Below, in pieces: positions 7,384 through 16,494 of a stretch of DNA of 64,000 bases. The notes under the pieces were generated by a model, which was given only the letters and a program-made list of their open reading frames with translations, did no database searches and was not told the origin of the DNA. The DNA comes from an uncultured bacterium. Its GTDB lineage: Bacteria > Elusimicrobiota > Elusimicrobia > Elusimicrobiales > Elusimicrobiaceae. The stretch's first letter is position 1. The number at the start of each line of letters is the position of its first letter. Position numbers and translations under genes: made by a program. Where the stretch lies: assembly GCA_949298795.1 (NCBI GenBank), contig CASFXV010000002.1, positions 83,653-147,652 on the forward strand. Direction: 5' to 3'.

Positions 7384-8771
7384 AATTTGCCTCCGGCTTG
7401 GCGCGGCGCCAACCCCACATAAGAAAATACGGTTAACGCGCGCAAACGCTCTTTGGTTTGTGCATCTGTATCCAACTCATTAATAAAATCTTGCAAATCC
7501 TGTTTGTTAAAGAAGCGCCCCCGGGTAAACGCTTTTACTTTTTCATAAGCCTCAGGTATTCCCGCCGCGCGCAAAAGGGTTTGCAGTCCCTCGGCTAATA
7601 CCTCCGGATGGGCAGCCAGCTGTTCCCTAGCGGCCTGGCGGTTAAAAGAAACTTTGTTTATCCCTTTTAATAAAGAATCATACGCCGCCAGCGCATACCC
7701 AAACGCCATGCCCATATTACGAAGAACCGTAGAGTCTGACAAGTCCCTTTGCAAACGGGAAAGGGGCAGTTTTTGCGAAAAGAAACCAAGCAGTGCGTTG
7801 CAAAGCTGTAAATTTCCTTCCGCATTTTCAAAATCAATCGGGTTTATTTTTTGCGGCATGGTGGAAGAACCCACTTCTCCGGGCCGGGCGTTTTGTTTTA
7901 ACAGTCCGTCGCTGATATAACGCCAGAAATCTTGGCAGACCCCCAGCAAAATGACGTTCACCCGGCGCAGATTATCAAACATTTCCGCGTAAGAATCCCG
8001 GTTGTCTATTTGGGTGGAAAGCGGGCTTAAGAAAAGTTTTATTTTGCGCCCTTTGTTGAGTTTGTCCACCAAACGCCGCGCGGTGCGGGGCCAGTCCACC
8101 CGCGCAAACGCCGCCATATGGGCGTTATAGCACCCCACCGCCCCGCTGAATTTGCAGGAAATACGGGTTTTTCTTAACTGCTCCAGCTGGCGGGCCAGGC
8201 GGCTTTCAAACACACGCACCTCTTTGCCAAAAGTGGTGGGTACGGCCGGCTGGCCATGCGTGCGGGCCAAAAGCACGCTTTTGGCTTCTTTGCGCGCCAA
8301 AGCCGCCAAAGAACGGCGTAAATTTTCAAGCGCGGGAAGTAATCCTTTTTCCAACCCGTCAGACAATAAGACCGCGTAAGACACGCTGTTTACGTCTTCG
8401 CTGGTAAGGGCAAAGTGTATCCAGGGAGTATATTTTTTAAGTGCGGCGGCGGATAGTTTTTCTTGGATAAAATATTCCACCGCTTTCACGTCATGATTGG
8501 TGGCCGGGCGGCCGTTACGGCCGGAAAATTCATATTCTTGCAAAGCGGCCAAATCCTTTTCGTTTAAACTAGGTATTTGCTGTAAAATTTTTAACTGCGC
8601 TTTAGCCGGCGCGGGCACACCGGGCAGGTTAAGAGAAAGAATTTCCTCCAGCCAAGCGCACTCCGTACGGACGCGGGCAAAAGCCAAGGCCGCTTCCCCC
8701 ATGTACCGGGCCAGCGCGCTTACTTTACGGGCATAACGCCCGTCTAACGGGCAGAGTATGTTTTCTTTCAT
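7380..8771 (-). CDS. purB: Adenylosuccinate lyase
   Basis: 463 residues of the aspartase/fumarase superfamily, closest in style to E. coli-type PurB (about 456). It splits SAICAR to AICAR and adenylosuccinate to AMP, each with release of fumarate. Conserved region 1 is TTNHDVKAVEY-like (ATNHDVKAVEYF here), region 2 is SRTHGQPA-like (ARTHGQPAVPT, catalytic His), and the signature loop is GSSTMPQKINPIDFENAEG, with the mobile-loop Ser; Gln replaces the common His of MPHK. A -10 box TAAAAT lies 7 nt before the ATG and no ribosome site is present, suggesting a leaderless mRNA. It is the first gene of the purB-purA operon. Confidence 0.95.
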   Translation of the reverse strand: MKENILCPLDGRYARKVSALARYMGEAALAFARVRTECAWLEEILSLNLPGVPAPAKAQLKILQQIPSLNEKDLAALQEYEFSGRNGRPATNHDVKAVEYFIQEKLSAAALKKYTPWIHFALTSEDVNSVSYAVLLSDGLEKGLLPALENLRRSLAALARKEAKSVLLARTHGQPAVPTTFGKEVRVFESRLARQLEQLRKTRISCKFSGAVGCYNAHMAAFARVDWPRTARRLVDKLNKGRKIKLFLSPLSTQIDNRDSYAEMFDNLRRVNVILLGVCQDFWRYISDGLLKQNARPGEVGSSTMPQKINPIDFENAEGNLQLCNALLGFFSQKLPLSRLQRDLSDSTVLRNMGMAFGYALAAYDSLLKGINKVSFNRQAAREQLAAHPEVLAEGLQTLLRAAGIPEAYEKVKAFTRGRFFNKQDLQDFINELDTDAQTKERLRALTVFSYVGLAPRQAGGKL

Positions 8772-8778
8772 TATTTAT

Positions 8779-8784
8779 ATTTTA
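8779..8784 (-). promoter_or_regulatory. -10 box of purB, apparent leaderless start
   Basis: TAAAAT on the minus strand, separated by 7 nt (8778-8772) from the purB ATG. Transcription would start at or next to the A of ATG. Confidence 0.5.
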
Positions 8785-8812
8785 CCAAAATTAAGCATTG
8801 GGCCCCATAAGC

Positions 8813-8837
8813 AAAACCCCCGCCTAAGCGGGGGTTT
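8813..8837 (-). terminator. Terminator after the ankyrin-repeat gene
   Basis: AACCCCCGC-CTAA-GCGGGGGTT followed on the minus strand by a T-rich tail, 3 nt beyond the ankyrin gene stop. Confidence 0.85.
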
Positions 8838-8839
8838 GT

Positions 8840-9718
8840 TTATTTAACGGCGCCATAGGCGCGCAAAACTTTTTCCACTTGGGGATATTTCTGCCTTTTG
8901 CTGATTTCCAACGCGGTAAACCCCTTGGGCGCCGTTAAATTGGGGTCCGCCCCGGCTTTTAAAAGCACCTCGGCAATATCGGCCCGGTTTAAAAGGGCCG
9001 CCTGCATTAAGCCGGAAACGCCCCCTTTGCTTTGGGCGTTTAAATTTACTTCCGGCATAGTTACCGCGCTTTCAATTAACTCCGCCGGGATATGCGGGGA
9101 AATCAAACGCACCCATAAGGGAGCCCCGCTCATCACATCCATAAAAAGTTCTTCCCCCTGGGTGGAGTTTACATCCAAACCCGCTTCCAGAAAAGAGCGG
9201 AGCATTTCCCAACAATTTGTTTGTTCCGGGTAAGTTTCTCCCCCCTCCACCACTATTTCTGCCAGGGAAACCCCGTCCGCCAGTTCATCGGGGCTTATGG
9301 CGTTTTCCAACAGCAAACGGGCCGTTTCCTGGCTTCCGGGCAAATAACAAACAAAAGCCGCCACTCCCAAAGGACTCGTTCCCACCGCAATGACCGGCGC
9401 GTCTTCCTTAGCGGAAGAAGGAATTTTTTCCGTTGTTTTAGCTTGTAAGTTGACCCCTTGCTCCACCAACGCGCGCGCCGCTTTTGAATGCCCTAATAAT
9501 ACCGCTTTGGATAAAGCCGGCAAACCCGGCTGGGTGACGGCGTCTTTCGGAAATCCCCAGCTAAACGCTTTACTAATAAGCGCGGGGTTATCTTCTTCTA
9601 TTCCTTTCAAAAGCCAGCTGCGCTGGCAGGCACGCAAAACGCCGAAACAAACTAGTCCCGCCACCGCCAGCAGGATAAAACACCAAATTATCTTTTTTAT
9701 ATTTTTCTTTTTCAGCAT
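8840..9718 (-). CDS. Membrane-anchored ankyrin-repeat protein
   Basis: 292 residues. A basic start (MLKKKNIKK) and one hydrophobic segment at about 10-29 suggest a signal anchor with most of the protein outside the cytoplasm. The rest is built of ankyrin-like units: LPALSKAVLLGHSKAARALVEQG (around 65-87, weak), TSPLGVAAFV..ARLLLENA (around 113-140), and two clear ones near the end (GLMQAALLNRADIAEVLLKAG and FTALEISKRQKYPQVEKVL). Ankyrin repeats bind other proteins; the partner is unknown. It stands alone between two strong terminators, just after the RND pump. Confidence 0.75.
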   Translation of the reverse strand: MLKKKNIKKIIWCFILLAVAGLVCFGVLRACQRSWLLKGIEEDNPALISKAFSWGFPKDAVTQPGLPALSKAVLLGHSKAARALVEQGVNLQAKTTEKIPSSAKEDAPVIAVGTSPLGVAAFVCYLPGSQETARLLLENAISPDELADGVSLAEIVVEGGETYPEQTNCWEMLRSFLEAGLDVNSTQGEELFMDVMSGAPLWVRLISPHIPAELIESAVTMPEVNLNAQSKGGVSGLMQAALLNRADIAEVLLKAGADPNLTAPKGFTALEISKRQKYPQVEKVLRAYGAVK

Positions 9719-9735
9719 ACTTTTATTTTATAAAA

Positions 9736-9768
9736 ATACCCGGGGGAAATACGCTTTCCCCCGGGTAT
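9736..9768 (-). terminator. Strong terminator of the RND efflux operon
   Basis: Perfect 14-bp arms, ATACCCGGGGGAAA and its complement, with a 5-nt loop, then TTTTTAT on the minus strand. It follows the outer-membrane factor stop by 15 nt. Confidence 0.9.
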
Positions 9769-9783
9769 GCGGATAAAAACCAA

Positions 9784-11199
9784 TTACTCAGCCGCAGCAG
9801 TTTGCGTTTGGGCAAACCCGTCCTGCTCTGTCCAGCCGCCGCCTAACGCCTGGCACAAAGTCACCACGGCGTTAAGCTCGTTTAAGCGGGCGGTGGAAAG
9901 GCTCATTTCAGCAGAAAGCAAATTGCTTTCCACATCCAATAAATCCGTAACGCCAATCAGCCCGGCCGCTTCCTGCTTTTTGGTTAAATCATAGCTGCGC
10001 TGCATAGCCTGGGTTTGTTGTTTGTAAGAGTCAAACACTTCCCGGTTAATGCGGTTGGCGGAAAGCGCGTCCAGCGCTTCTTTAAACGCGCCCTGCACCG
10101 TTTTTTCATACGCAGCCAACATCTGGCGGTATTGGGCCTCGGCCGCTTTGTTTTGGGAGCGGATTTTTCCTCCCTCAAAAATAGGAGCCGTTACCCCGGC
10201 CGCCAAATTCCACACGCCGGAAGAACCACCGGCAAACAACTCATTTAACGCCCCGCTGGCATACCCGGCGGAAGCCGTTAACGGAATAGACGGGAAATAC
10301 GCCGCGCGCGCCGCGCCGATATTGGCATTGGCGGCGATTAACTGCCCCTCCGCCTGGCGCACGTCCGGCCGGCGGGTTAACAAATCAGAAGGCAGCCCCT
10401 CCGGCACATTAGGGATAAGCGTAATGGCGGAAAGTTTTTTGCCCCTTTCCACGCCGTCCTGCGCAATGGCGCGCGGGCTTCTGCCCAAAAGCACGGACAA
10501 AGCCGTTTCCGTTTGGGCTATTTTAAGCGTTAACTCCCGCTGTTGCGCCTCTACGGAAGACATACTGGCCTGCACGCGTTTTAAATCCACTTCCGTACAA
10601 TAGCCGTTTTTGTAACGGCTTTCATAAATACGCACGTTTTCTTTGCGGGCTTCCAGCGTGCGGGAGGCAATGGCAAGCTGTTCATCCAACGCGCGCAAAG
10701 TAAAATAATTGCGCGCCACATCCGCGGTTAAAGCCAAACGCACCGTATCGCGGTTAGCCTCGCTGGATAGAAGCTGCGCGCGGGCCGCTTCGCTCAAGCG
10801 GCGGTATTTACCCCATAAATCCAACTCAAAAGACACCACGGCATTGGCGGTGCTTTGGGTTTGGCCAGAGCCCTGCGCATTGCCGGCGCGGCCGGTTTCC
10901 CCCACGGCGCTGAGGGAGGGAAGCTGGTCCGCCGTGGCAAGGCCCACATTGGCGCGGGCTTCGTCCACACGGGCAATGGCTAATTGCAAATCTTTATTAT
11001 AAGCCAAGGCTTCTTCTTCCATTTTATTTAACACGGGGTCTTCAAACACTTCCCACCATTTGGTAGTGGTAAAAATGCTGAAATCTTCCTGCGAAGCGGC
11101 GGGAAGCTGGGTTTCCGGTTTTTTGTAATTGGGCCCCAGCATACAGCCCCCCGCAAACAAAGCGCCCGCAAATAAAAGCGCAAATTGTTTTAATTTCAT
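9784..11199 (-). CDS. RND efflux outer-membrane lipoprotein (NodT/OprM family)
   Basis: 471 residues. The signal peptide ends in a lipobox (FAGGC, Cys19), so the mature protein is a lipidated TolC-type channel. Two OEP repeats are visible: a helical pair around 65-250 (LAYNKDLQLAIARVDEARANVG at its start) and a second around 270-460 with LLTRRPDVRQAEGQLIAANANIG, the hallmark of NodT-family factors. It forms the trimeric exit duct for the inner-membrane pump encoded just upstream. Its start overlaps the pump stop by 4 nt. The substrate cannot be read from sequence. Confidence 0.93.
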   Translation of the reverse strand: MKLKQFALLFAGALFAGGCMLGPNYKKPETQLPAASQEDFSIFTTTKWWEVFEDPVLNKMEEEALAYNKDLQLAIARVDEARANVGLATADQLPSLSAVGETGRAGNAQGSGQTQSTANAVVSFELDLWGKYRRLSEAARAQLLSSEANRDTVRLALTADVARNYFTLRALDEQLAIASRTLEARKENVRIYESRYKNGYCTEVDLKRVQASMSSVEAQQRELTLKIAQTETALSVLLGRSPRAIAQDGVERGKKLSAITLIPNVPEGLPSDLLTRRPDVRQAEGQLIAANANIGAARAAYFPSIPLTASAGYASGALNELFAGGSSGVWNLAAGVTAPIFEGGKIRSQNKAAEAQYRQMLAAYEKTVQGAFKEALDALSANRINREVFDSYKQQTQAMQRSYDLTKKQEAAGLIGVTDLLDVESNLLSAEMSLSTARLNELNAVVTLCQALGGGWTEQDGFAQTQTAAAE

Positions 11200-14100
11200 G
11201 CTTGTTCCTCCTGGCCGGACGCCTGCTGCGCCGGTTTTTGTTCCAAATTCATTTCGGCCCCGGTTTCCGTTCTGGCGGCGCTTTTTCCGCCAAGCAGTAC
11301 AAAGAATAACGGAACAAATAACGGGGCAATCAACGTGGCCGCCAACATACCAAACACCACAGCCGTACCGATAGCATGGCGGCTGGCCGCGCCCGCGCCG
11401 GAGCTGATAGCCAGCGGCACGCAGCCTAAGATAAAGGCCAAAGAAGTCATCACAATCGGGCGGAAGCGAAGCTGGGCCGCCTGTACGGCGGCTTTGGCCG
11501 CGTCTAAGCCTTGCTCTTTAAGCAGTACGGCAAATTCCACAATCAAAATAGCGTTCTTTGCCGCCAAACCCACCAACGCCACCAAAGCGATTTGGAAATA
11601 AATATCGTTGGATAAGCCGCGCGCGAACGTGCCGGCCAAAGCGCCGAAAATGGCAAACGGAACCGCCAATAATACGGCAATGGGCAGGCTCCATTTTTCA
11701 TACTGGGCGGCTAAAATTAAAAACACCACCAGCATGCCCAATAACAAGGCGGAAGCGGAAGAAGAACCAGAAAGTTTTTCCTGGTAAGTGGTACCGGTCC
11801 AGGCCAAGGTAAAGCTGGGGTCCAATACCTCTTTGGCAGTTTTTTCAAGCGCTTCAATCGCGTCGCCGCTGCTGTATCCGGCGGCGGGCGTGGCGATAAT
11901 TTTGGCCGCGGGGAACACGTTAAAGCGTTCCACCATATCCGGCCCCAACGTGGGCGTAAGCGTTACCAAGGAAGACAAAGGCACCATGGAACCGGAACTG
12001 GAGCGCACGTAAATGCCGGCAATTTGTTCCGGGCGGGCGCGGTATTCGCCTTCGGCCTGCATCATTACTTTAAAGCTGCGGCCGGAATAGGTAAAGTCGT
12101 TCACGTACGCCGTACCAAAAGTGCCTTGAATGGTGGTGTAAAGCTCGCTTAAAGAAACGCCCATGCTCTGCGCTTTGATTTCGTCCACCGTCATTTGATA
12201 CTGCGGAACGGCGGAAGAGAACGTGGTGCTTACGCTGGCGATTTGCGGGAGCTTTTTCACCGCTTCCAAAAACCCGTTGGTTTGGGCTTCCAGCTCTTTA
12301 CTGCCGCCGGAGCCGCGGTTTTGAATATAACCTTCCAAACCACCGGTGGTGCTCATACCCGTAATGGCGGGCGGGTTGAACGGCATAACTAACGCGTCCG
12401 GAATTTTGGCTTGGGAAAGTTTAAAAATAGTACCCACCAAACCAAAAGAGGACAAAGCTTCCGTCTTGCGTTCGTCCCACGGTTTTAAGCGGATAAAAGA
12501 AGCAATACCGTTGCTTTTTTGCGTACTGCTAAGCATATCAAAGCCGGAAAAGGTCAACTCGTCCGCCACGCTGGGCTGGGCTTGAATTAATTTTTCCAAC
12601 TCGCTGGCTACTTGCTGGCTTTGAGTAAGGGAAGAGGCCGGGTCCAGCTGGGTGGCCACCATCACCATACCCTGGTCTTCATCCGGCAGCAAACTGCTGG
12701 GCACAATTTTAAACAAGCCCAGCGCCCCGGCAAACAACAGCGCAATACAAACCAGCGCCACCGGTATGCGGCGGATAAAGAAAGACACCGCACCGGTATA
12801 TTTATTGGTTAATTTTTCAAAGAAACGGTCAAACTGATAAAAGAAACCGTGGGTGGGTTCTTCGCGGTGGCGCAAAAGAAGCGCGCACAAAGCCGGCGTA
12901 AGCGTAAGCGCCACCAGGCCGGAAATCACCACAGACACCGCAATAGTGATGGCAAACTGCTGGTACATGACCCCGGTTAACCCGCCCATAAACGCCACCG
13001 GCACAAACACGGAACACAATACCAGCACAATGGCCACCACCGGGCCGGATACTTCGTCCATGGCTTTAATAGTGGCTTCTTTAACGGGCAGGCGTTCGGT
13101 ACGCATGATACGCTCTACGTTTTCAATCACTACGATAGCGTCGTCCACCACAATACCGATAGCCAACACCAGCCCAAACAGCGTAAGCGTATTAATGGAA
13201 AAACCAAACATCATCATTCCCGCAAACGCCCCGATGACAGACACCGGCACCGCCAAACAGGGGATTAGCGTGGCCCGCCAGTCTTTTAAGAACAAATACA
13301 CCACCAAGAACACCAAAATCATGGCTTCAATTAAGGTGTGGATTACTTCTTTAATGGAGGCGGTTACAAACAGGGTGGTGTCGTAAGCTACTTTATAATC
13401 AATATCCAAATCCGGCGGGAAGTTTGCCGCCAGTTCTTTTAAACGCGCGTCCACCGCTTTGGCCGTAGCCACCGCGTTGGCGCCGGGGGACAAATACACC
13501 CCCACCGGCACAGCCGGCTTGCCGTTTAAGTTGCCGTTAAATTCATAGTTTTGGCTGCCCAGCTCTATGCGGGCTACGTCTTTTAAACGCAGGGAGGTTC
13601 CGTCCGCATTGGCGCGCAAAATAATCTCGCCAAATTCTTCCGGCTTGGTGAAGCGGCCGGGCGCGATGATGGAGTACATCCGGTCCACCGACTGCGGCAG
13701 CGGCGGCTGACCGATTTTACCGGCGGCGCGCTGTACGTTTTGGGCTTGCACGGCGGCGATTAAATCACTGACGGACAACCCCCGCTGGGACAACACGTCC
13801 GGCTTAATCCAAATACGTATGGAATAGTCGTTGGCGGCCATGACCATGGCGTCGCCCACGCCTTCAATACGTTTTAAATCGTCCACAATATTGATTAAGG
13901 CATAGTTGCCAATGGTAGTGGTATCCGTTAAACCGCTGGGAGAATAAAAAGCGATAAACTGCAAAATGGAAGAAGACTTTTTATCCACCGTAATACCGTA
14001 GCGGCGCACTTCTTCCGGCAAAGAAGCCGTGGCGCCCTGTACGCGGTTGTTTACGTTAATCATGGCCTGGTCCGGATCGGTACCTACTTTAAAGGTAACA

Positions 14101-14375
14101 ATCAGGTTCATGTCCCCGTTAGAGGCGGAGGTGGAGTTCATGTACAGCATGTCCTCCACGCCGTTTACCTGCTGTTCAATGGGGGCGGCCACCGTTTCGG
14201 CAATTACCTCCGGGCTGGCCCCTGGATAGGTGGCCGAAACCTGAATGGTGGGAGGCGTTAAATTGGGGTATTGCTCAATGGGCAGCATGGTGATAGACAC
14301 CACCCCGAACAATACGATAAGAAGCGAAATGACCGTAGAAAATATCGGCCGGTTAATAAAAAATTTTGAAAACAT
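11196..14375 (-). CDS. RND multidrug efflux pump, HAE1 (AcrB/MexB-like)
   Basis: 1059 residues, typical for AcrB-type pumps (about 1049). It starts MFSKFFINRPIFSTVISLL, with the usual first membrane helix. The proton-relay aspartates of helix 4 are in GIVVDDAIVVIENVERI, and the helix-11 region GLAAKNAILIVEFA carries the partner lysine. Periplasmic porter segments (e.g. EVIAETVAAPIEQQVNGVE) are complete. HAE1 pumps export hydrophobic and amphiphilic compounds from the periplasm or inner membrane using the proton gradient; there is no HME-type metal signature. It lies 9 nt after the adaptor gene and overlaps the outer-membrane factor. Confidence 0.95.
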   Translation of the reverse strand: MFSKFFINRPIFSTVISLLIVLFGVVSITMLPIEQYPNLTPPTIQVSATYPGASPEVIAETVAAPIEQQVNGVEDMLYMNSTSASNGDMNLIVTFKVGTDPDQAMINVNNRVQGATASLPEEVRRYGITVDKKSSSILQFIAFYSPSGLTDTTTIGNYALINIVDDLKRIEGVGDAMVMAANDYSIRIWIKPDVLSQRGLSVSDLIAAVQAQNVQRAAGKIGQPPLPQSVDRMYSIIAPGRFTKPEEFGEIILRANADGTSLRLKDVARIELGSQNYEFNGNLNGKPAVPVGVYLSPGANAVATAKAVDARLKELAANFPPDLDIDYKVAYDTTLFVTASIKEVIHTLIEAMILVFLVVYLFLKDWRATLIPCLAVPVSVIGAFAGMMMFGFSINTLTLFGLVLAIGIVVDDAIVVIENVERIMRTERLPVKEATIKAMDEVSGPVVAIVLVLCSVFVPVAFMGGLTGVMYQQFAITIAVSVVISGLVALTLTPALCALLLRHREEPTHGFFYQFDRFFEKLTNKYTGAVSFFIRRIPVALVCIALLFAGALGLFKIVPSSLLPDEDQGMVMVATQLDPASSLTQSQQVASELEKLIQAQPSVADELTFSGFDMLSSTQKSNGIASFIRLKPWDERKTEALSSFGLVGTIFKLSQAKIPDALVMPFNPPAITGMSTTGGLEGYIQNRGSGGSKELEAQTNGFLEAVKKLPQIASVSTTFSSAVPQYQMTVDEIKAQSMGVSLSELYTTIQGTFGTAYVNDFTYSGRSFKVMMQAEGEYRARPEQIAGIYVRSSSGSMVPLSSLVTLTPTLGPDMVERFNVFPAAKIIATPAAGYSSGDAIEALEKTAKEVLDPSFTLAWTGTTYQEKLSGSSSASALLLGMLVVFLILAAQYEKWSLPIAVLLAVPFAIFGALAGTFARGLSNDIYFQIALVALVGLAAKNAILIVEFAVLLKEQGLDAAKAAVQAAQLRFRPIVMTSLAFILGCVPLAISSGAGAASRHAIGTAVVFGMLAATLIAPLFVPLFFVLLGGKSAARTETGAEMNLEQKPAQQASGQEEQA

Positions 14376-14384
14376 GGCTCCCTC

Positions 14385-15731
14385 TTATTTTTCCGCCTGG
14401 TCCGCCGCGGCCTCTGGCTGCTGGGCGGCGGGCTGTTCTTGGTTTTGAGCAGGCTGGGCGGAAGCCGCGGCCTTAGTTTCCTGCGCGGACGGGGCTTTTT
14501 TATCCTCTTCTTTTTTACCGCCTAAAGAAGCCGGCAAAGAGAAATCTTTCATCGTTACGTTTACCTGCATGCCGGGTTTTACTTTAATCAACCCGCCGGA
14601 AACAATGGTTTCCCCGCCTTTTAAGCCTTCCGTGATGATGTACATATTATCCTGCAATTCCCCCTGCACCGGGCGGGCCAAAACGGCGTTATTTTCATCC
14701 ACCACATATACAATCATGCCGTTGGGCGTATTCAACACGGCGGAAGAGGGCACCAAAACCGCATCTTTATAAGTAGCCCCCACTAAACGCACGCGCACAA
14801 ATTGGCCGGGCATAAGCTGACGGCTGTTATTGGGATTGGCAAACTGGGCTTTCATAGCCAAGCTGGAGGTTTGGGCGTTTTCCGTACTGTCAAAGAAAAT
14901 GATTTTGCCTTTTTCCGGATATACTTTCCCGTTAGAAAGAACCACCTCTACATAAATAGGCGCTTTGGAAGGTTCCACCTCGCGGTATACTTTCGGGTCA
15001 ATGGCCGGGGCGGATTCTTTATCCCCCAACACAATTTGACCGGATACATAACCGCTGGCTAATTTTTCAAACTGGCGGCCCGGCATGGAAAAATTCACCC
15101 ACAGCGGGTTAATCTGTACCATCGTGGTAAGAAAACCCGTTTCCCCGGCAGGGGAAATCAAACTGCCCACGGACTGGGCTTCCCGCCCGGTAATGCCGGA
15201 AATGGGCGCCGTTACTTTGGTATAACCCAAATTAATTTCCGCGTTGCGCACTTCCGCTTCGGCCACTTGCACGTCCGCTTGGGCCGCTTCAAAGGCGGAA
15301 AGAGCGTCATCATAATTTTTTTGGCTGACGGCATTGTCCGCGCGCAGCGTTTTCATGCGGTTGTATTCCCGCCGGGTGCTGCGTTCCTGCGCCTGGGCCT
15401 GCGCCAAAGCGCCTTTTGCTTTGGCTAAAGCCGCTTTATACTCTTTATCATCTATTTGAAAAAGCTGAGTGCCTTCTTTTACATATTCCCCTTCATTAAA
15501 CAGGCGCGCTTCCAAAATTCCGCCCACTTGGGCGCGAATATTTACCTGCAAAGAACCCGCCACTTGGGCAGGATATTCTATATTCCAGGGTAAATCCGTC
15601 TTAAGCACTTTAATGGCATTCACCGCCACCGGGGCGCTTTGCCCGGCAGCCGTTTTGTCTTTACAGGCAATGCTGCATAACATACCTGTTAAAAGAAAAA
15701 CCCCTACTAAACCTCTAGCTACTTTTTGCAT
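14385..15731 (-). CDS. RND periplasmic adaptor (membrane fusion protein, AcrA-like)
   Basis: 448 residues from ATG 15731. The in-frame ATG at 15737 is unlikely because AGAGGA (15738-15743) would leave it no spacing, whereas it sits 6 nt from 15731. An N-terminal hydrophobic segment ends in a cysteine (SIAC) that may be lipidated. The biotinyl-lipoyl-like halves (RAQVGGILEARLFNEGEYVKEG and GYTKVTAPISG) flank a long coiled coil (around 95-160), followed by beta-barrel and membrane-proximal domains. The last 60 residues are a low-complexity Ala/Gln/Glu/Pro tail, longer than in AcrA. It bridges pump and channel and is first in the operon, behind a palindromic operator. Confidence 0.93.
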   Translation of the reverse strand: MQKVARGLVGVFLLTGMLCSIACKDKTAAGQSAPVAVNAIKVLKTDLPWNIEYPAQVAGSLQVNIRAQVGGILEARLFNEGEYVKEGTQLFQIDDKEYKAALAKAKGALAQAQAQERSTRREYNRMKTLRADNAVSQKNYDDALSAFEAAQADVQVAEAEVRNAEINLGYTKVTAPISGITGREAQSVGSLISPAGETGFLTTMVQINPLWVNFSMPGRQFEKLASGYVSGQIVLGDKESAPAIDPKVYREVEPSKAPIYVEVVLSNGKVYPEKGKIIFFDSTENAQTSSLAMKAQFANPNNSRQLMPGQFVRVRLVGATYKDAVLVPSSAVLNTPNGMIVYVVDENNAVLARPVQGELQDNMYIITEGLKGGETIVSGGLIKVKPGMQVNVTMKDFSLPASLGGKKEEDKKAPSAQETKAAASAQPAQNQEQPAAQQPEAAADQAEK

Positions 15732-15767
15732 AACCATTCCTCTTGTTTAAAATAAACATCCTTTAAA

Positions 15768-15773
15768 ATTATA
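15768..15773 (-). promoter_or_regulatory. -10 box of the RND efflux operon
   Basis: TATAAT on the minus strand. The matching -35 position falls inside the 15787-15816 palindrome, so a bound repressor would block polymerase. Confidence 0.6.
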
Positions 15774-15786
15774 GCAAGTTTTTAGC

Positions 15787-15816
15787 AAATTTGTTTACCG
15801 AGCGGTAAACAAATTT
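15787..15816. promoter_or_regulatory. 30-bp palindromic operator between RND operon and maa
   Basis: Two perfect 14-bp arms (AAATTTGTTTACCG and complement) around a central AG. The core TTTACCG-AG-CGGTAAA resembles TetR-family operators, which often control RND pumps. It overlaps the RND -35 region and lies upstream of the maa promoter. No TetR-like gene is in the window. Confidence 0.7.
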
Positions 15817-15845
15817 TAATTAGTGGTATTTTGCACAGGAATTGC

Positions 15846-15851
15846 TACAAT
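15846..15851 (+). promoter_or_regulatory. -10 box of maa, apparent leaderless start
   Basis: TACAAT separated by 6 nt from the maa ATG at 15858. No ribosome site is possible in that space. Confidence 0.45.
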
Positions 15852-15857
15852 ACCTGT

Positions 15858-16415
15858 ATGAGCGAAAAACAAAACATGTTGGAAAGCCGCCCTTATAACG
15901 CGGCCGACCCGGAACTGCTGCAAGAAAGAAACCGCGCCAGGGACTTGCTTAAAAAACTTAATTTTACTTCTCCCCAAGAAGGAGAGCTGCGCGCCCAGCT
16001 GCAAAAGGAATTGTTGCCAAACGCCGCCGAAGATCTGCGCATAGAATACCCTTTCTTTTGCGACTACGGCACCCAAATATACACGGGCAAAAATGTTTTT
16101 ATTAACTTCAACTGCACCATTTTAGACTGCGCCCAAGTGGAAATAGGGGATAACACCCTTATTGGTCCTAACGTACAAATATACACCGCCACCCACCCGC
16201 TGCAGCCGCAAAAACGTTTAGAAGGGCTGGAGTCCGCCCAAAAAGTACGCATCGGCAAAAACGTGTGGCTGGGCGGAGGGTGCATCATACTGCCCGGCGT
16301 ATGGGTGGGTGATAACGCCGTTGTGGCGGCCGGCGCCGTCGTTACGCGCGACGTAGCCCCCAACACGGTAGTGGCGGGAAGCCCGGCAAAAATCATCCGC
16401 CGTTTTTTGGGCTGA
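15858..16415 (+). CDS. maa: Maltose/galactoside O-acetyltransferase (LacA/Maa family)
   Basis: 185 residues, the usual size of the family. The N-terminal Mac helix domain (KQNMLESRPYNAADPELL) precedes a left-handed beta-helix of hexapeptide repeats (FINFNCTILDCAQVEIGDNTLIGP...). The catalytic histidine is in TATHP, and the CoA-site turn is VVAAGAVVTRDV. The enzyme transfers acetyl from acetyl-CoA to the 6-hydroxyl of sugars, probably as a detoxifying step. ATG 15858 is chosen because homologues start MSxEK and a -10 box ends 6 nt before it. It is transcribed away from the RND pump across the shared palindrome. Confidence 0.9.
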   Translation: MSEKQNMLESRPYNAADPELLQERNRARDLLKKLNFTSPQEGELRAQLQKELLPNAAEDLRIEYPFFCDYGTQIYTGKNVFINFNCTILDCAQVEIGDNTLIGPNVQIYTATHPLQPQKRLEGLESAQKVRIGKNVWLGGGCIILPGVWVGDNAVVAAGAVVTRDVAPNTVVAGSPAKIIRRFLG

Positions 16416-16494
16416 TATATTGTAACCTATTGCCAAACCCGCAATATGCTCCGGCCCGCATGCCGTCTTTTTATGTATTTGTTATGGGGGTTTT

